64,000 bases of DNA, taken from assembly GCA_900175165.2 (NCBI GenBank), contig FWWN02000689.1, forward strand, positions 39,522 to 103,521, read 5' to 3'. The position numbers were made by a program, and so were the translations under genes. The stretch is from Rhizomucor pusillus (taxonomy: Eukaryota; Mucoromycota; Mucoromycetes; Mucorales; Lichtheimiaceae). Positions 38,902 to 52,781 of this stretch are shown here, in pieces (position 1 is the stretch's first letter; each line of letters begins with the position of its first letter). The notes under the pieces are model-generated. The model was not told the origin of the DNA, ran no database searches, and saw nothing but the letters and a program-made list of their open reading frames with translations.

Positions 38902-38958
38902 TATTATTATAAGCAACAAAGTTACCAAGTTTATCAATATGTACAAAGATTACACGTC

Positions 38959-40419
<1,461 letters not shown>

Positions 40420-40652
40420 TGTCTGCAGCTAGTTTGATAGAGTTTTTCGTCTTCGCTCTTCAATGCAAAGGTGCCCTGTGCGCCCGTCCCCGCCACACCC
40501 ACCGTCCAATTGATCTACAATTTTCTCCAGCAATATCACCACTCAGCTTCTCTAATTTTCCAACACACAACGCGTGCTTATATATCACTCTCAACTGCGG
40601 AAACGCTCGACCCTTATGGACTGGAGGATTAAAATATGGGAGATTGCTAAGT

Positions 40653-41663
40653 CTAAAGTCTTCCGGATGATATGATTAAGTAACTGGGGATATCCACGAT
40701 AAACGCGACGTTTTGAGCAGTGTTTCCGTCGCAGAACACAATTGTAATTATCGCATGCAAGTAATCATAGATTTCCTTTTTCCAGGTTTTTGTCAATGAC
40801 ATGCACTTTCTTTCGGTCACGATTTTCTGGATCAGCCGTTCTTTCATTAAGCATATATCCAGAGGACTTGTGGATCCCACGTAAGTCTAGCATTGATATT
40901 CATGTCATCGTTTAAAGCTTACTGAGTTGTTTACAATCCCATGGATATCTCTGTATTTTACGTCGAGATTTTGCAGCTCAGTTTATTTTTGCTTGCGTCT
41001 AGCGTTATTGAGTTCAACTATATCATTATTATCATTAAAGAGGTTAAGATGACTGTTATGGATTATGCATTTGTATTTGTGAAATCCCGAGCGTATTCCC
41101 TCGGGCGCCGATCCGATAAACTGAAATTCGAGGGCGCTGTGCTTGCAATAGCATCCGCCATGAACTTGGATCGCAAACTTTGGTTTCCAGCGATGTTATT
41201 GTGCTCTTTACGCATTGAGCACTATATATTGCCAGCTCCTTGGCGGACTCGAATTTGTGAGGGAATCCGTGGTCATCATTGCCAGCTTGAACGTGTCCTC
41301 TATCGTAAGCTCAACTTTCTCATACGCATACCCCCTTGATAATCCCATAATGATTTGTTGGACATTCGCTGCGCGTCCCAAACCATCAGCAAACAAATTC
41401 CTGGCTGCGTTGCTTCAAACATCTGGAGTCATTTTGCAAAGTTTGTGGGAAGCTATTGTCGTCTCGCACCTCTAACCCCAGAGTCCCAAATTAGTATCCT
41501 AACTCTGACAGACTACTTGTACAGCGTCTTACCAGCTAAATATGACTACCTCATTTGAGGCACTCATATATTTAAACACGGGAACTGCGGATTCCACCCA
41601 AAAAGACCTTTCAAGTTCCTTATCAAAAGTCTTCCTGGATGACATCCCCCAGAAATCCGTCAT
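40653..41663 (-). pseudogene. Decayed or unmodelled gene of a lineage-specific family
   Basis: Several minus-strand frames look coding: from ATG at 41663 MTDFWGMSSRKTFDKELERS and ESAVPVFKYMSASNEVV; then ADGLGRAANVQQIIMGLSRG and VELTIEDTFKLAMMTTDSL; then TSLETKVCDPSSWRMLLQAQ and RPRISVYRIGARGNTLG; finally KERLIQKIVTERKCMSLTKT and TWKKEIYDYLHAIITI to the stop at 40653. Stops and frame changes separate them, and not all gaps are filled by plausible introns. The ADGLGR...TIEDTFKL pattern recalls a multicopy family of uncharacterised proteins I associate with Mucoromycota genomes; this is from memory and unverified. Function unknown. Confidence 0.4.
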
Positions 41664-42607
41664 CGTTAGAGCAATTGTCTTGAAAAAATGTTGTTCTTGC
41701 TCATCCCAAGTAGATTAACAGCTTCGCTGTGTCCACAATTTCAGAGGAAACTCGGCATACGGTATATATTCTGTAAAAGTTCGCGTAATGCTCGATACGC
41801 GTTTAGCAATGTTTCCAATGTCGCAAGCGCATACTGATGCTTAGGCTTTTCGAGGGTGGAACGGAGCGATGCCGGCATCATAGAAAGGGGTCTGCAGATA
41901 AGCCAAGCTTGGACCGAACTTGCGAATCATCGAATTCTCGAACGCACTTTGCACCCTTAGGTTCAACGGAGGAGACAGGCCCATTGATGAGGAATTTGCT
42001 TCGGACAGACAGATAGTAGTCATTCCCGGATAGACTAATCAAGTTGCCGATAAAAGAGGAGATTGGGGATTTTGCTTGACATACACCATGTGCATAGATA
42101 AGTCAAAGAAAAGGAGCGAAAGAAAGAATGACGACGGAGAGAATGATTCGTTCATTTAAAGTGCTTAAAAATGTGGACAATTGAAATAGATAAATACAAA
42201 GAACTCTCCTATAGTATGCACTTGAAGAAAAAATATAAAGAAACTGTCTTGCCTCTACCTATGTCGTATAGTTTATAAACATTTTCGATTTGATAAAACA
42301 TTCTCTCGGTTGCAACGCGACATGCTTGGCCGATACGGACTCGGCGCCCGTTGCTTCACAGAAACAGTCACTGACATAGTAAGGTGACGCAAGGCGCAGA
42401 AAAATGCATCGCTTCGAATCTTCGCGCGTCAAAGACCTCTTTCACGGCAAGAGCCCTTTTTGAGTAGGTACAGCAGATCTCGCGATTTTTGGAGGCCGTT
42501 TACGTGATAAACTTTCAATATTCGACGCGCTTCTTGAGCTTGCAGCTTTTGCTCGCGTTACAGTTTGCTGACTCAAAATCCTCCTTCTAGATCCTCCCTT
42601 AGCTGCC
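41664..42607. other. Intergenic upstream of KAP95
   Basis: A 60-codon minus frame (41841-42023, containing SAFENSMIRKFGPSLAYLQT) has protein-like composition but no context. A basic minus frame at 42442-42636 overlaps the KAP95 start. The KAP95 promoter must lie in the last few hundred bases. No other gene seen. Confidence 0.4.
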
Positions 42608-45600
42608 ATGGACATAGCGAATCTCCTCACAAACACTCTTTCAGCAGGTAATATATCTCGTTGCTAGCTGTATAAAATTTGACCGGATCTGCTAATACAC
42701 TCGTCGTCTCTAGATCGCAATCTGCGTGAAGATGCGACTCGGCAGCTTGAAGCATTTGCACAAGAGAATTATGTACAGCTCAAACAACATTAATTCGCAG
42801 TAGAAACCTGTCTAATAAGAAGCAATCTAGGCAAATTACACACTGATGTTATGTCAGCAACTGGCAAATGAGCAAATCGACGACAATGTTCGAATGGCAG
42901 CTGGTCTTGCGTTGAAGAACTCGTTGACCGCCAAGGTGCGCAGCCGATCTGATCCGAGTATATACATGAAATGATCTAACTCGATATTAAAGGAATACTC
43001 TCGGAAGGAAGAGCAAACACAACGATGGTTATCGCTAGATGAAAACAGCAGGCTGCAGGTCAAACAAGGTGTAAGTGGTATCCTTTCTTCGATTGAGATC
43101 ATCGCAAGTTAATGTAATTATTATTTCCTAGTCATTGGTGGCACTTGGATCACGCAGAAAAATCATTGGAAGCACGGCTGGTCAGGTACGTTCGTTATTC
43201 AAAACAATTCATTTCTTTCCGTTCTAATAGTATTCGTTGTTGCAGGTGGTGGCGGCTATTGCAGAAATAGAATTACCTTTGGGGCAATGGCAAGAGTTGA
43301 TCCCCATCTTTTTGGAAAATGTCCAAAGCGACGATGCCGTTCTTAAAGTTGCTACCCTACAAGCTATCGGCTTTGTTTGCGAACAGACAGTAAGTCCTTT
43401 TTTTCCTTCTCGTTTCCTTTCCTCGCAGCAAGTTGCTGATTTATTTTCCCCTCCTTTTTTTAAAGAACCCCGCAGCTCTGGCCGCTCAGTCAGATCGCAT
43501 ATTGACTGCAGTTGTTGCTGCGGCTCAAAAGGACGAACCAAAGTAAGTAATGCGAGCCTTTTGATCGAAACAGGATGCTAATTTAATGGGATTTTAGCGA
43601 TGATGTGCGTATTGCTGCAATCCGTGCTTTGATCGATACATTGGAATTCTCAAAGGAAAACTTCGAGCGAGAGGTGCGTCTTTTGTTAGTAAAACTATAT
43701 GAAGATCAGATTTTAACTAGCGATCCAGGGCGAGCGAAACTATGTTATGCAAACCATTTGCGAGGCCACCCAGAGTCCGAACACTGAATTGCAAGCTAAC
43801 GCTTTTGAATGTCTCGTCAAGATAATGCAGATTTACTACGACCTCATGGAACCTTACGGAGAGAGAGCATTGTTTGGAGTAAGCAGAGGCTAATGTTCGA
43901 TCTAGCAAAGGCGGATGTACTTACTGTTGTTTTCCCAGTTGACATTTGCTGGTATGAACAGCCAAGACGAGAAGGTTGCTTTACAGGCAATCGAATTTTG
44001 GTCGACTGTCTGTGAGGAGGAAATTAGCATTAAGGAGCATTTGCGAGATGTAAGTGTGATGTTACACATGTTAATTACTCAAACACTCAAACCTTTTCTT
44101 GTTTGCAGGCTGAAGAGTTGAATGAAGTCCCTGACCGCAAGCTATTTAGCTTCGCTGATCGTGCTTTGAGCCACGTCGTGCCTGTTCTTTTGTGGCTTCT
44201 TACAAAGCAGGAGGAGGATGTCGATGAAGACGAATGGAATGAATCTATGGCTGCTGCTACTTGCCTGTCTTTATTCGCTCAATGCGTGCGTGACGCCATC
44301 GTGCCACATATCGTTCCATTCGTTGAAACCAACATTCAAAATACTGACTGGAGATATCGCGAAGCCGCTGTTATGTCATTCGGCTGTATCATGGATGGAC
44401 CGGACGAGAAGGTGCTCACATCCTTAGTTGATCAGGTAGGCTAAAAGACATTCATCTTAAGGTGATAATACTGAATATCATATTTCATCATATCTAGGCG
44501 TTGCCCACATTGATCCGAATGATGAAAGATCCTGTCGTGAATGTAAAGGATACGGTTGCTTGGACACTTGGTCGCGTTTGCGAGCTCTTGATCCATTGTA
44601 TTAAACCTGAAATCCACCTTCCTGAATTGATCTCTGCATTGGTTTATGGTCTCCAGGACAACCCTCGTATCGTCAGCAACTGCTGCTGGGTATGTAGAAA
44701 ACCATTGCTAACAAGCTTTCACAGTTATTAACCAACAAATGTAGTCCTTGATGAACTTGGCTCAACAACTGGGACCTGCTATTGGTACCGAGATGCCCAC
44801 ATCATCTCTTTCACCTTACTTTGAGGGCCTTACTGCCGCTTTGATCGGATTCTCTGAGCGCTCCGACAATGAAGCCAACTGCAGAACTTCGGCCTACGAA
44901 GCAGTTTCTACTCTTGTTCTTTATTCTGCTCAGGTATATTTGCATGACTTGGTCTTTATCTCAGTAGACAACTAATCTCTGGAGTTTCCAGGACTGCCTT
45001 ACTATGGTGCAAAACGTTGCCCTGGAAATTCTAGGTCGCCTCGAAACTTCCATTACAATGGAAAACCAAATCGTCGGCATGGATGAACGTGCTGAACACA
45101 GCGAACTCCAATCCTGCTTGCTTGGTGTTCTTGTGGTATGTATATAAACTGAATTCTCATTAATACGAGCATGCAACTAAGAATTATTTTGTTTTCAGAA
45201 CTGTATCCGTCGCCTCAACAAGGATATTGTCTCTGTTGCTGATCGTATCATGACTCTGCTTTTGCAGTTGTTGAACAGCCCATCGAAGCAGTCAACCACT
45301 AGAGAGGATGCATTCTTGGCTGTTGCATCCATGATCAATGCCTTGGAAGCCGACTTTGCCAGATACGCTGAGCCATTCATGCCTCACCTCTTCACTGCTT
45401 TGCAAACTCCTGCAGAGTACCAACTATGCAGCATTGCCGTGGGTATTATTGGTGACTTGGCTCGCTCTCTGGGTGAGGGAATCGTCATGTACTGCAACAG
45501 CTTCATGCAATTGCTTGTTTCCAACCTGCAAAGCCCTGTGCTGCACCGAAATGTCAAACCTAATATTCTCTCATGCTTTGGAGATGTGGCTATGGCCATC

Positions 45601-46240
45601 GGCGACAAATTTGAACCATACCTAGAAATCGTCATGATGGTTCTCCAACAAGCTGGTAGCATGCGTGCCGAGAAGGATAATTATGAAATGATTGAATACG
45701 TCAACACTTTGCACGAAGGCAACGTGGAAGCATACGTGGGCATCGTCCAAGGTTTCACAGCAACGGATTCACCTAAACGTAAGTTTCAAAAGGCAATGTG
45801 ATCAAGGGAAAAGAGGCTTATCAATCTTTTAGTTATGGCACTTACACCGTACGTCCCCGGAATGTTCCAATTCCTTCAAGCTCTTGCCTTGGATCCTAAC
45901 CGTTCAGAGTCGCTCACCCGTGCCATGGTCGGTCTCTTGGGGTAAGCTGTACTTTGAACCTTGCGATTGAAGCTACACCGATCATTAATAATCCTTTCAG
46001 TGATTTGGCTGCTGCATTTGGTAACCAGTTGAAACCTATTTTGCAACAAGCAGAATGGGTCCAGCCATTGTTAAAAGAAGTCAGAATCAGCCGACATTAT
46101 GGTACAAGCAGCAAGGAAACTGCCAAGTGGGCCAAAGAGGTAAAGAAATTTGAACACAGTACAAAGCATGATGTATATATCATGAAATCTAATTTGATCT
46201 TGTCCTCTTTGTACAGATGGTTAAGCGAGCGATGCAGTAA
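42608..46240 (+). CDS. KAP95: Importin subunit beta-1 (karyopherin beta)
   Basis: Carries importin-alpha/cargo complexes through nuclear pores and is released by RanGTP. Starts MDIANLLTNTLSA. The N-terminal Ran-binding HEAT repeats include DNVRMAAGLALKNSLTAKEY, WLSLDENSRLQVKQGSLVAL and VAAIAEIELPLGQWQELIP. The acidic loop of importin beta (KQEEDVDEDEWNE), which contacts cargo and Ran, is intact. Later HEAT repeats include NWRYREAAVMSFGC-type DWRYREAAVMSFGCIMDGPD, VNVKDTVAWTLGRVCE and NVKPNILSCFGDVAMAIGDK. It ends AKEMVKRAMQ after a final small exon. About eleven introns are visible, mostly 50-75 nt. Assignment is firm; a few exon borders are approximate. Confidence 0.96.
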
Positions 46241-49200
46241 CTTACCTCAAGACGTCCTAACGACCTTTACTAATTTTGAAGGGCATATTATTGGATAGCC
46301 TTTCTCATTTGTTTCCCCCTCTGTAATCATATTTGTACTTTTGCTTGCTTCTTCTGTTGTTTTTACCCTATCCTCCCTTACCCTTGCCAACACACACAAT
46401 CCCCTTCTGCACACTTTACACATCATTCTCCCTTCCCTTTAAAGAAATATCCTGCCACCACAGATGCCTCTATACATGCAAACATTGATACATCCTTTTT
46501 TGGACCACGCAACTGATTAAGAATCATAAGAAAGTGTATGTAACAGGCAACTATGCCCGAAGTGACTGTTGGTAATACTGGTATCCGCAGCTCAAAACCG
46601 GGCCACCAATTGTCGTTGCATGTATGGACCCCACTGTTAAAACTTACTCTATTTAAACTTATAACATGAGCAGTGCATATGGATCAGGCTGAGCCGTGAG
46701 TGAGAATTGAACAAACTGTCCATGACTCTACAAGCAATGATAATCTGGATGAGTGTGTAGCAGCAGTGAAACGGAAGGAAGAGGAAGAAAAACGCAAGAG
46801 AAAGGTGAGAACATGACAAAAGAAGGAAAAGTAAAAGAAGAAGCAAGGAGATTCTGAAGCTATAGATGGCAGTGCCGCTGGCAACAATGACGGGATGGCA
46901 CGGATGATGGGATTTTCTGGATTTGGATCATCGAAAGCAAATTAGTTATAACATATCTGTTTATACCCGTTTCGTTGGGGGGGGGGATTAGAGTTTTATT
47001 AGGAAATGAGCATACAATCGATTATGCTGACGGGGAAACAACAAATGTAATATGTGTGTCTATGTACATCGTAAGTAGTGTATAAACAGAGTTAATGGAT
47101 TTAAGGGACAATGTACCTTTTTCTGTGGTTCTGGAATCTTGTCAGTCATGCAAATTAGCACATTTGACGTATGTAAATATAAATACTGGCCGATGAATAA
47201 TATGGATGAAGTAGTTGCTGCTTAAGCGTTGAAAGGACATAAAAAAGGGTGGGAGAAGATGTTTCTGTGTGGAAGAGAGAATGCATACACAAAGGCCAAT
47301 GAGTAGAACGAATAAAACAAGAGGTGGGCAAGGAGGCTCGGGCATAGTAGAAGGGTAAAGAGATATGAGAAAGCATGAAAAGGGGGAATCGAGCAAGAAA
47401 AGAGTAATGCTGTCTTGCGTTTACAAGGAAGGCATATTATCCACCATCGATATGTAGTCTGCGAACAGTTGAGATGTAAGACCAAAATTGTTGGCGTTAA
47501 TTAAAGATTGGATCAGGCAAATTAGGTAGCAGAAGTCTCTGTGCAATAAATAGACCATTTGAATCGGATGAGGAAATACCAATTCGTACAGGCACTGCTT
47601 TTGCCCACTGCAGAAGCTTCATTGTGTGGGCGTTCGCACTGAATAGCCATTAGAGTTATATTGCCATTAATTTGGATGACAAGGCGGATTGCCAATATTG
47701 TGCCATATGAATGAAAACGGTTACTGCTCTCTATACAAAGGATGTTATAACGGGTAATGGAAAATATTCACTCTCAAACCACCACTTTCGGAGTTCTATA
47801 TGCGCGGAATCACCCACTCAAAAATTTTCCTAGTCCCATTATATTACGGTCCATGGTTGTAAAACAATGCAGTGTAATTGCAGACTTTATCTCATGGTTG
47901 GCAAGTCTAAGTAGCCTCAGTTCGTTAACTTTGTCATATTTGGTTGACTGAGCAAGATTCGCTTGCCTGACCCGATTTTGCTACGTGACCCAATTTCTCA
48001 GTGTAGTGATCCAAATGCAATAATACTGGCCCACATTGACTGACTGAATAAAATCCTGATCAATTTAGTTTTGCAGCACTGTATAAGGCTCGTTTTATTC
48101 CACAAAGAGTGAACTGGCATGTCGAGTTATGGGCGAACGTAAAAGTTGACTTGTAACGTGACAAGAGCGCAAGCACCGGTGGACAATGGTTTGCTTGAAC
48201 GTGTTGACAGCTTTCCTTGCAGAGTTAAACGGCCAAAGACGCCAATTAGCTTATTTGCTTCTGGCTCTCATCTTTCTTCTCTTGGCCTTGAGACGTCTCT
48301 GGCGCTTCTTTCTCCATTTATCTCTCACTAGCAGGTTTGTAAATATGGATTGTACACAAAATGGAGCATCCTTGGACGGATGGATAGATGGATGGATGTA
48401 CTTACTCTTTAACGACGAATGAGCGAAGGAAGGAACTTCATTGCGGGCGCGCTGGTGAACCTTTTAACGGACGGGTGACTGCTGAGTTTTAATGTGAATC
48501 TGTCTGAATGTCGTTGGGCATCGGCAGTTACCTAGAAAATGCGAATAGTAGCGGTTGTTCGCCAAAGAATTTCGTGCTCACACTTGTACCATTTTGCTAT
48601 TTTAAAATATTATTTGGCGTCGATTTGAATGATGTACAGGATGTGCAGTCCATATTTTTTCTTTCCATAGAAAACAATTTTCCTTCGTGCACGTTGGATG
48701 TGTTTGCTGATGGTGCTCCGTTCTATCCGTTTTGTGGTTCATTAACCTCTTAAAAACACCGTTGACTTTTAGTGCGATTGATACGATGTAGTATCAAAAG
48801 ACTGCGAACCGAGTTTATCAATCTGCCGTTTCCGTATCCATCTTTCGTTACTATTCGTACTTGAATGCAAGCAATGGACAGTTCATTGATATCCTGTAAG
48901 AAAAAAATACGGGCTGCCTCGTTGCAGAGAATTATTTCTTTTCCAACGCGTCTTGTCCACAGTTCTACATTCAATAAGGGTCACGGAGCAGGCTCTGGCA
49001 GCTTTAGTCTGTATCTCAGAGACACTGTAGTCTTGCTTTTCATGGCTGAATATTGATACTCTTTATGGGTCGATAGTGTTGACAACTTGGGATATATGAT
49101 GCTTGTCTATACCTGTACCTTAAACAGACTCATACAGGTTCATCCAAGTAAAGGCCGACATGACATTTGGCTGCTGTCCAAAATGTGGCTCAATTGAAGC

Positions 49201-49241
49201 GCAGAAAATCCTTTTTTTTGGAACTCTTCGGTCGATCCAAA
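46241..49241. other. Gene-poor 3-kb stretch with simple repeats
   Basis: No convincing gene on either strand. The first part is CT-rich and is probably the 3' untranslated region of KAP95. A run of ten G lies at 46977-46986. A GGAT/GATG microsatellite lies at about 48375-48396. A frame at 48186-48422 (+) encodes a hydrophobic helix but shows no family resemblance. Confidence 0.5.
46977..46986 (+). repeat. Homopolymer G tract (10 G)
   Basis: An isolated run of ten G in otherwise A/T-rich intergenic DNA; such tracts are length-variable and error-prone in sequencing. Confidence 0.9.
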
Positions 49242-51027
49242 ATGTCCAAACGTCAAGCAGCCTTCGACGATTCAGAGACTACAAAGGCAGCTGCTTTGGC
49301 AGACCGGTCTCGTACTATGAACATCGAGAACAACGAAATGGGCGAATTCGAAGATGCCTGGGAAGACGATTTCGAAGAAGAGTCTGGCGACGAGGGACAG
49401 GACGCTGACAACGACGACGATATGGACAACGAAAATGGTATTAAAATGGAGGGAAGTTACAAATTAGCTGCTTGTTTTTGCTAATCATATCGAATATACA
49501 GGTATGGACGTCGACGAAAAAATGGAAGAAGACGAGGACGAAGACGAGCAGGAACCTGGCTTGTATTTGCCTGGTCAGCCTTTGGAGGAAGGCGAGACAT
49601 TGGAAGCCGACCAGTCTGTGTATGTCATGCTTCACAACCTGAACGTGCGGGCGCCGTTCTTGAGTTTCGATGTCATGGAGGACTCCCTTGGCGAGGAACG
49701 CAAAAATGTGAGTTTGGATATTGAATGGCGCGGTGCTATGTGGTGAGGTATCTAACAACGTTATGTCGTTAGTTCCCAGCTACAGCCTACGTCGCAGCAG
49801 GCACCTCCGTCCCTGGTGCTCGCGACAACGAAGTGCTGGTTATGAAGTTGTCTCAATTGCATAAAACTCAACAGTTTGGTAAGCGAGGAAGCATAAGAGA
49901 AGAGTGATGGTTTTATCAGGATAGCGCTTACAAGCTAGTTCCACTGCAATAGACTCGGATGATGAGGAAGATCCTGATGCTTTGGATGAAGATCCAGTAC
50001 TTGAACACAGATCGATCCCGCACAATGGATGCGTAAACCGTTTACGGATGATGCCCCGTCATCAAAACAAGCAAATTGCAGCAACTTGGTCTGAGACCGG
50101 CAAAGTACATATTTTTGATTTGACACCTTATATGATGAGTTTGGATGCACCCGGAACGCCGTTGCCAAAATCAAGTAAACCTTTTGCGACCATCAACAAC
50201 CATGGTAGATACGAAGGCTATGCCATGGACTGGGCAGGTCTTGACGTTGGAAGGTAGAATCCGAACTAGATATTATGCTGATACGATTGAAACTAAACTG
50301 CCACATATATATAGAATCCTGACGGGTGATAATGCAGGATTAATTTACAGCTCGGTAGTGACACCATCTGGAGTAACGACCGATTCACAACCTTTCCGAG
50401 AACACAAGTCATCTGTAGAAGATTTACAGTGGTCACCTACAGAACGCAGTGTCTTTGCATCATGCTCTGCTGATCAGACTGTAAAGATTTGGGATACACG
50501 AAACAAACGACGTGCAGCTGTCTCAGTGCACGCGAGCACATCAGATGTCAATGTTATTACATGGAACAAAAAGGCCAGCTATCTGTTAGCAAGTGGACAC
50601 GATGACGGCACATTCAGTGTCTGGGATCTGCGACAATTCAAGGGGTGAGTCGTTTTGGAGTCAGATAACGTTGCATATACGCAGATTAAATTAACCGAAA
50701 AATCAAAGCGATGCACCCACACCGGTAGCGAAATTCAAGTGGCACAATGCACCAGTTACTTCGATCGAGTGGCATCCCACAGAGGAATCAGTGCTCGCAG
50801 TCTCGGGTGCAGATGACCAGCTGACTTTGTGGGATCTTTCTGTGGAACCTGATGCTGAAGAAGAAGGACGCCTCACAAGCAGCGGTGTCGAGGTACCGCC
50901 GCAATTGCTGTTTGTCCATCAGGGACAAAACGAGATCAAAGAACTACACTGGCATAAGCAGATTCCTGGATGTGTATTAAGCACAGCCAACAGCGGCTTC
51001 AATATCTTCAAGACCATCTCCATATAG
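49242..51027 (+). CDS. RRB1: WD40 ribosome assembly chaperone Rrb1/GRWD1
   Basis: Nuclear chaperone of ribosomal protein uL3 needed for 60S assembly. Starts [13 protein letters not shown] very acidic N-terminus ([20 protein letters not shown] and a second Asp/Glu block) is typical of the family. Then come [20 protein letters not shown] and [20 protein letters not shown], hallmarks of the CAF1C/RBAP48-like N-terminal helix. WD repeats follow: [60 protein letters not shown] and [20 protein letters not shown]. The end, [20 protein letters not shown] and [10 protein letters not shown], matches the family C-terminus. Five or six short introns. Confidence 0.94.
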
Positions 51028-51194
51028 AAAAACAGAAAAACGAAAAGTATAATAATTGTATATTACCTTTGCATCTTTTACTATTTTCCACATTTTTCTT
51101 TTGTGTAACCAAAAGCCACGCATTCAAAAGCATCTTGAATTTCTCTGTGACCCCAATCTTGTTTGTCAGCAGCGCTTCTCTTTACTCTATCATC

Positions 51195-52781
51195 ATGGCC
51201 CGTTTCCAACGCTTGGCGCTCTCGGCCGCTAGCTGCATGGTCCTTCTGGCTGCTCAGCAAGCTACTGCTGCTCCTCCTGCTACCAATTACGTCGATGGCC
51301 AATGCGTTACCACCTATGATGCCACTGTTGATTACTTCCCTGAGAAACTCAACACAAGCAAGTATCCAAAGTAATCCAGTGTACGAGAATGAGACATACT
51401 TATATAGATCTACATCATGTTAGATGGTGACGATGCTCAGTACTTTAAGATCGATTATCACAACAATTATAAATTGGTGACCGACCAGCGCAATCAGCAA
51501 ACATATGCCCTCGTCCAATGCGGTACTCCGAACCCGACCAATCTTCCAAACGGAACCGAAATCTATCAAGTTCCTGTTACCAACGCTGCTGTCCTGGAGA
51601 CTACTGTGGTGCCCTATCTTGAGGTAGGATTATCCTACTTAGCTGCACATATTTTTGCATACTCAGTACTCACCATGTGACACGAAACTTTATATCATAG
51701 ATGCTTGGTGTAGCCGACACTGTCCGCGTTGTCGCTGATGGCTCCATGGTCACTTCTCCTTGCTTCCAAAAGTACCAGCAAGATTCAGCAAACAATGTCA
51801 CTGAGTTATCTGCCACCAACACGACCTTGGCAGCTTCTCAACTCGACACTGTTCCTATCCAATTCGGCGCAAACCCTTACAGTTCATCCAGCTCGAACAG
51901 TAACGAGACTGTCACTGACGCCACTGTCTACGAACCTGACGTTCTTGGTGTAAGTTACTTAAGTGGAATGCAGACCTGTATTACCAACGTAGTACTGATT
52001 TTTCCCTGTCGAAAAGCGTGTCTCTTGGATCGGATATTACGCTGCATTCTACAACCTTGAAGGCCTCGCGAACCAAGTTCTTAGCAACATCACCACAAAC
52101 TACAACAACCTCGTCAAAGCTGCCAGCGGATACAGCGAAAATGAAAAGCCTCTCGTTGCATGGACTACCTACAATGCTCCCGATCAATACAACAACAACA
52201 CTGCCAGTTGGACTGTCAGCACTGCTAACTACAAGGCTCAACTGACTCAAGATGCTGGCGGACGTTTGTTCAACTCGTCCACATCCTCGTGGTCCTCTGC
52301 TGCTGCTTTCTTGGAAGCTATCACTGATGTCGATATCATGATCGATGAAACCTACATTGCCACCACCCTCGACGATGTGTTGAAAAACTACCAAATCAAC
52401 AGCTCTTCTTCATTCAAGTTCGTCCAAAACAACGCGATTTTCCGTGAGGATGGTATTTTGACTCAATCTGGTGGTTATGGATGGTTCGCAGAAGCCGTGA
52501 CAATGGCCGACGCTCTTCTCGAGGATATGGTCAATGTTGTCAATCCCTCAGCACCTTCCAGTGATTATCAACGCCACTGGTTGCGCAACGTCGCCAAGGG
52601 CGAGTCCATCGCATACAGCACACCGACCAATTGCACTTGGGATGAAACTCAACCTCGCCCGAACTTGGCTGTGCAAGTTGATGCAGATACTACGTTCCAA
52701 ATGTCTTCGTCTGTTTCCCTCACTGCATCTAGCACCTTGGCAGCTGCGCTGCTCTCTGCTGCTGCAGTTCTGCTGATGTAA
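51195..52781 (+). CDS. GPI-anchored, bacterial-type solute-binding-protein-like protein
   Basis: Exons 51195-51357, 51424-51623, 51701-51949 and 52017-52781 give exactly 459 codons (458 residues). The N-terminus is a signal peptide (RLALSAASCMVLLAAQQATA). The mature part includes YFKIDYHNNYKLVTDQRNQQ, TYALVQCGTPNPTNLPNGTE, YLEMLGVADTVRVVADG, VLGRVSWIGYYAAFYNLEGL and TDVDIMIDETYIATTLDDVL. That order (strand, YALVQCG strand, conserved Leu-Gly-Val helix, a helix that bridges lobes, a second lobe) resembles periplasmic binding proteins of the metal-chelate/iron class. Many N-glycosylation sites (NNT, NET, NSS) are present. The C-terminus is a Ser/Ala spacer and a hydrophobic tail (LAAALLSAAAVLLM), a GPI-anchor signal. 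Cell-surface capture of a nutrient or siderophore is an inference. Confidence 0.7.
51358..51423 (+). other. GC-AG intron (66 nt)
   Basis: The only splice that keeps phase between exon 1 and exon 2 of the solute-binding-like gene uses donor GCAAGT after ACAA and acceptor TTAG. GT donors at 51362 and 51371 give a wrong phase with every AG available. The summed exons are then a whole number of codons. Confidence 0.65.

Noticed and set aside
42442..42636. Basic 64-codon minus-strand frame overlapping the KAP95 start codon
   Set aside because: Arg/Ser/Lys-rich with no splice partner or family; it occupies the region needed for the KAP95 promoter. Left unannotated.
48186..48422. Plus-strand frame with a strong hydrophobic helix
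   Set aside because: One transmembrane-like stretch followed by simple-repeat translation (DGWIDGWM) from a microsatellite; likely chance.
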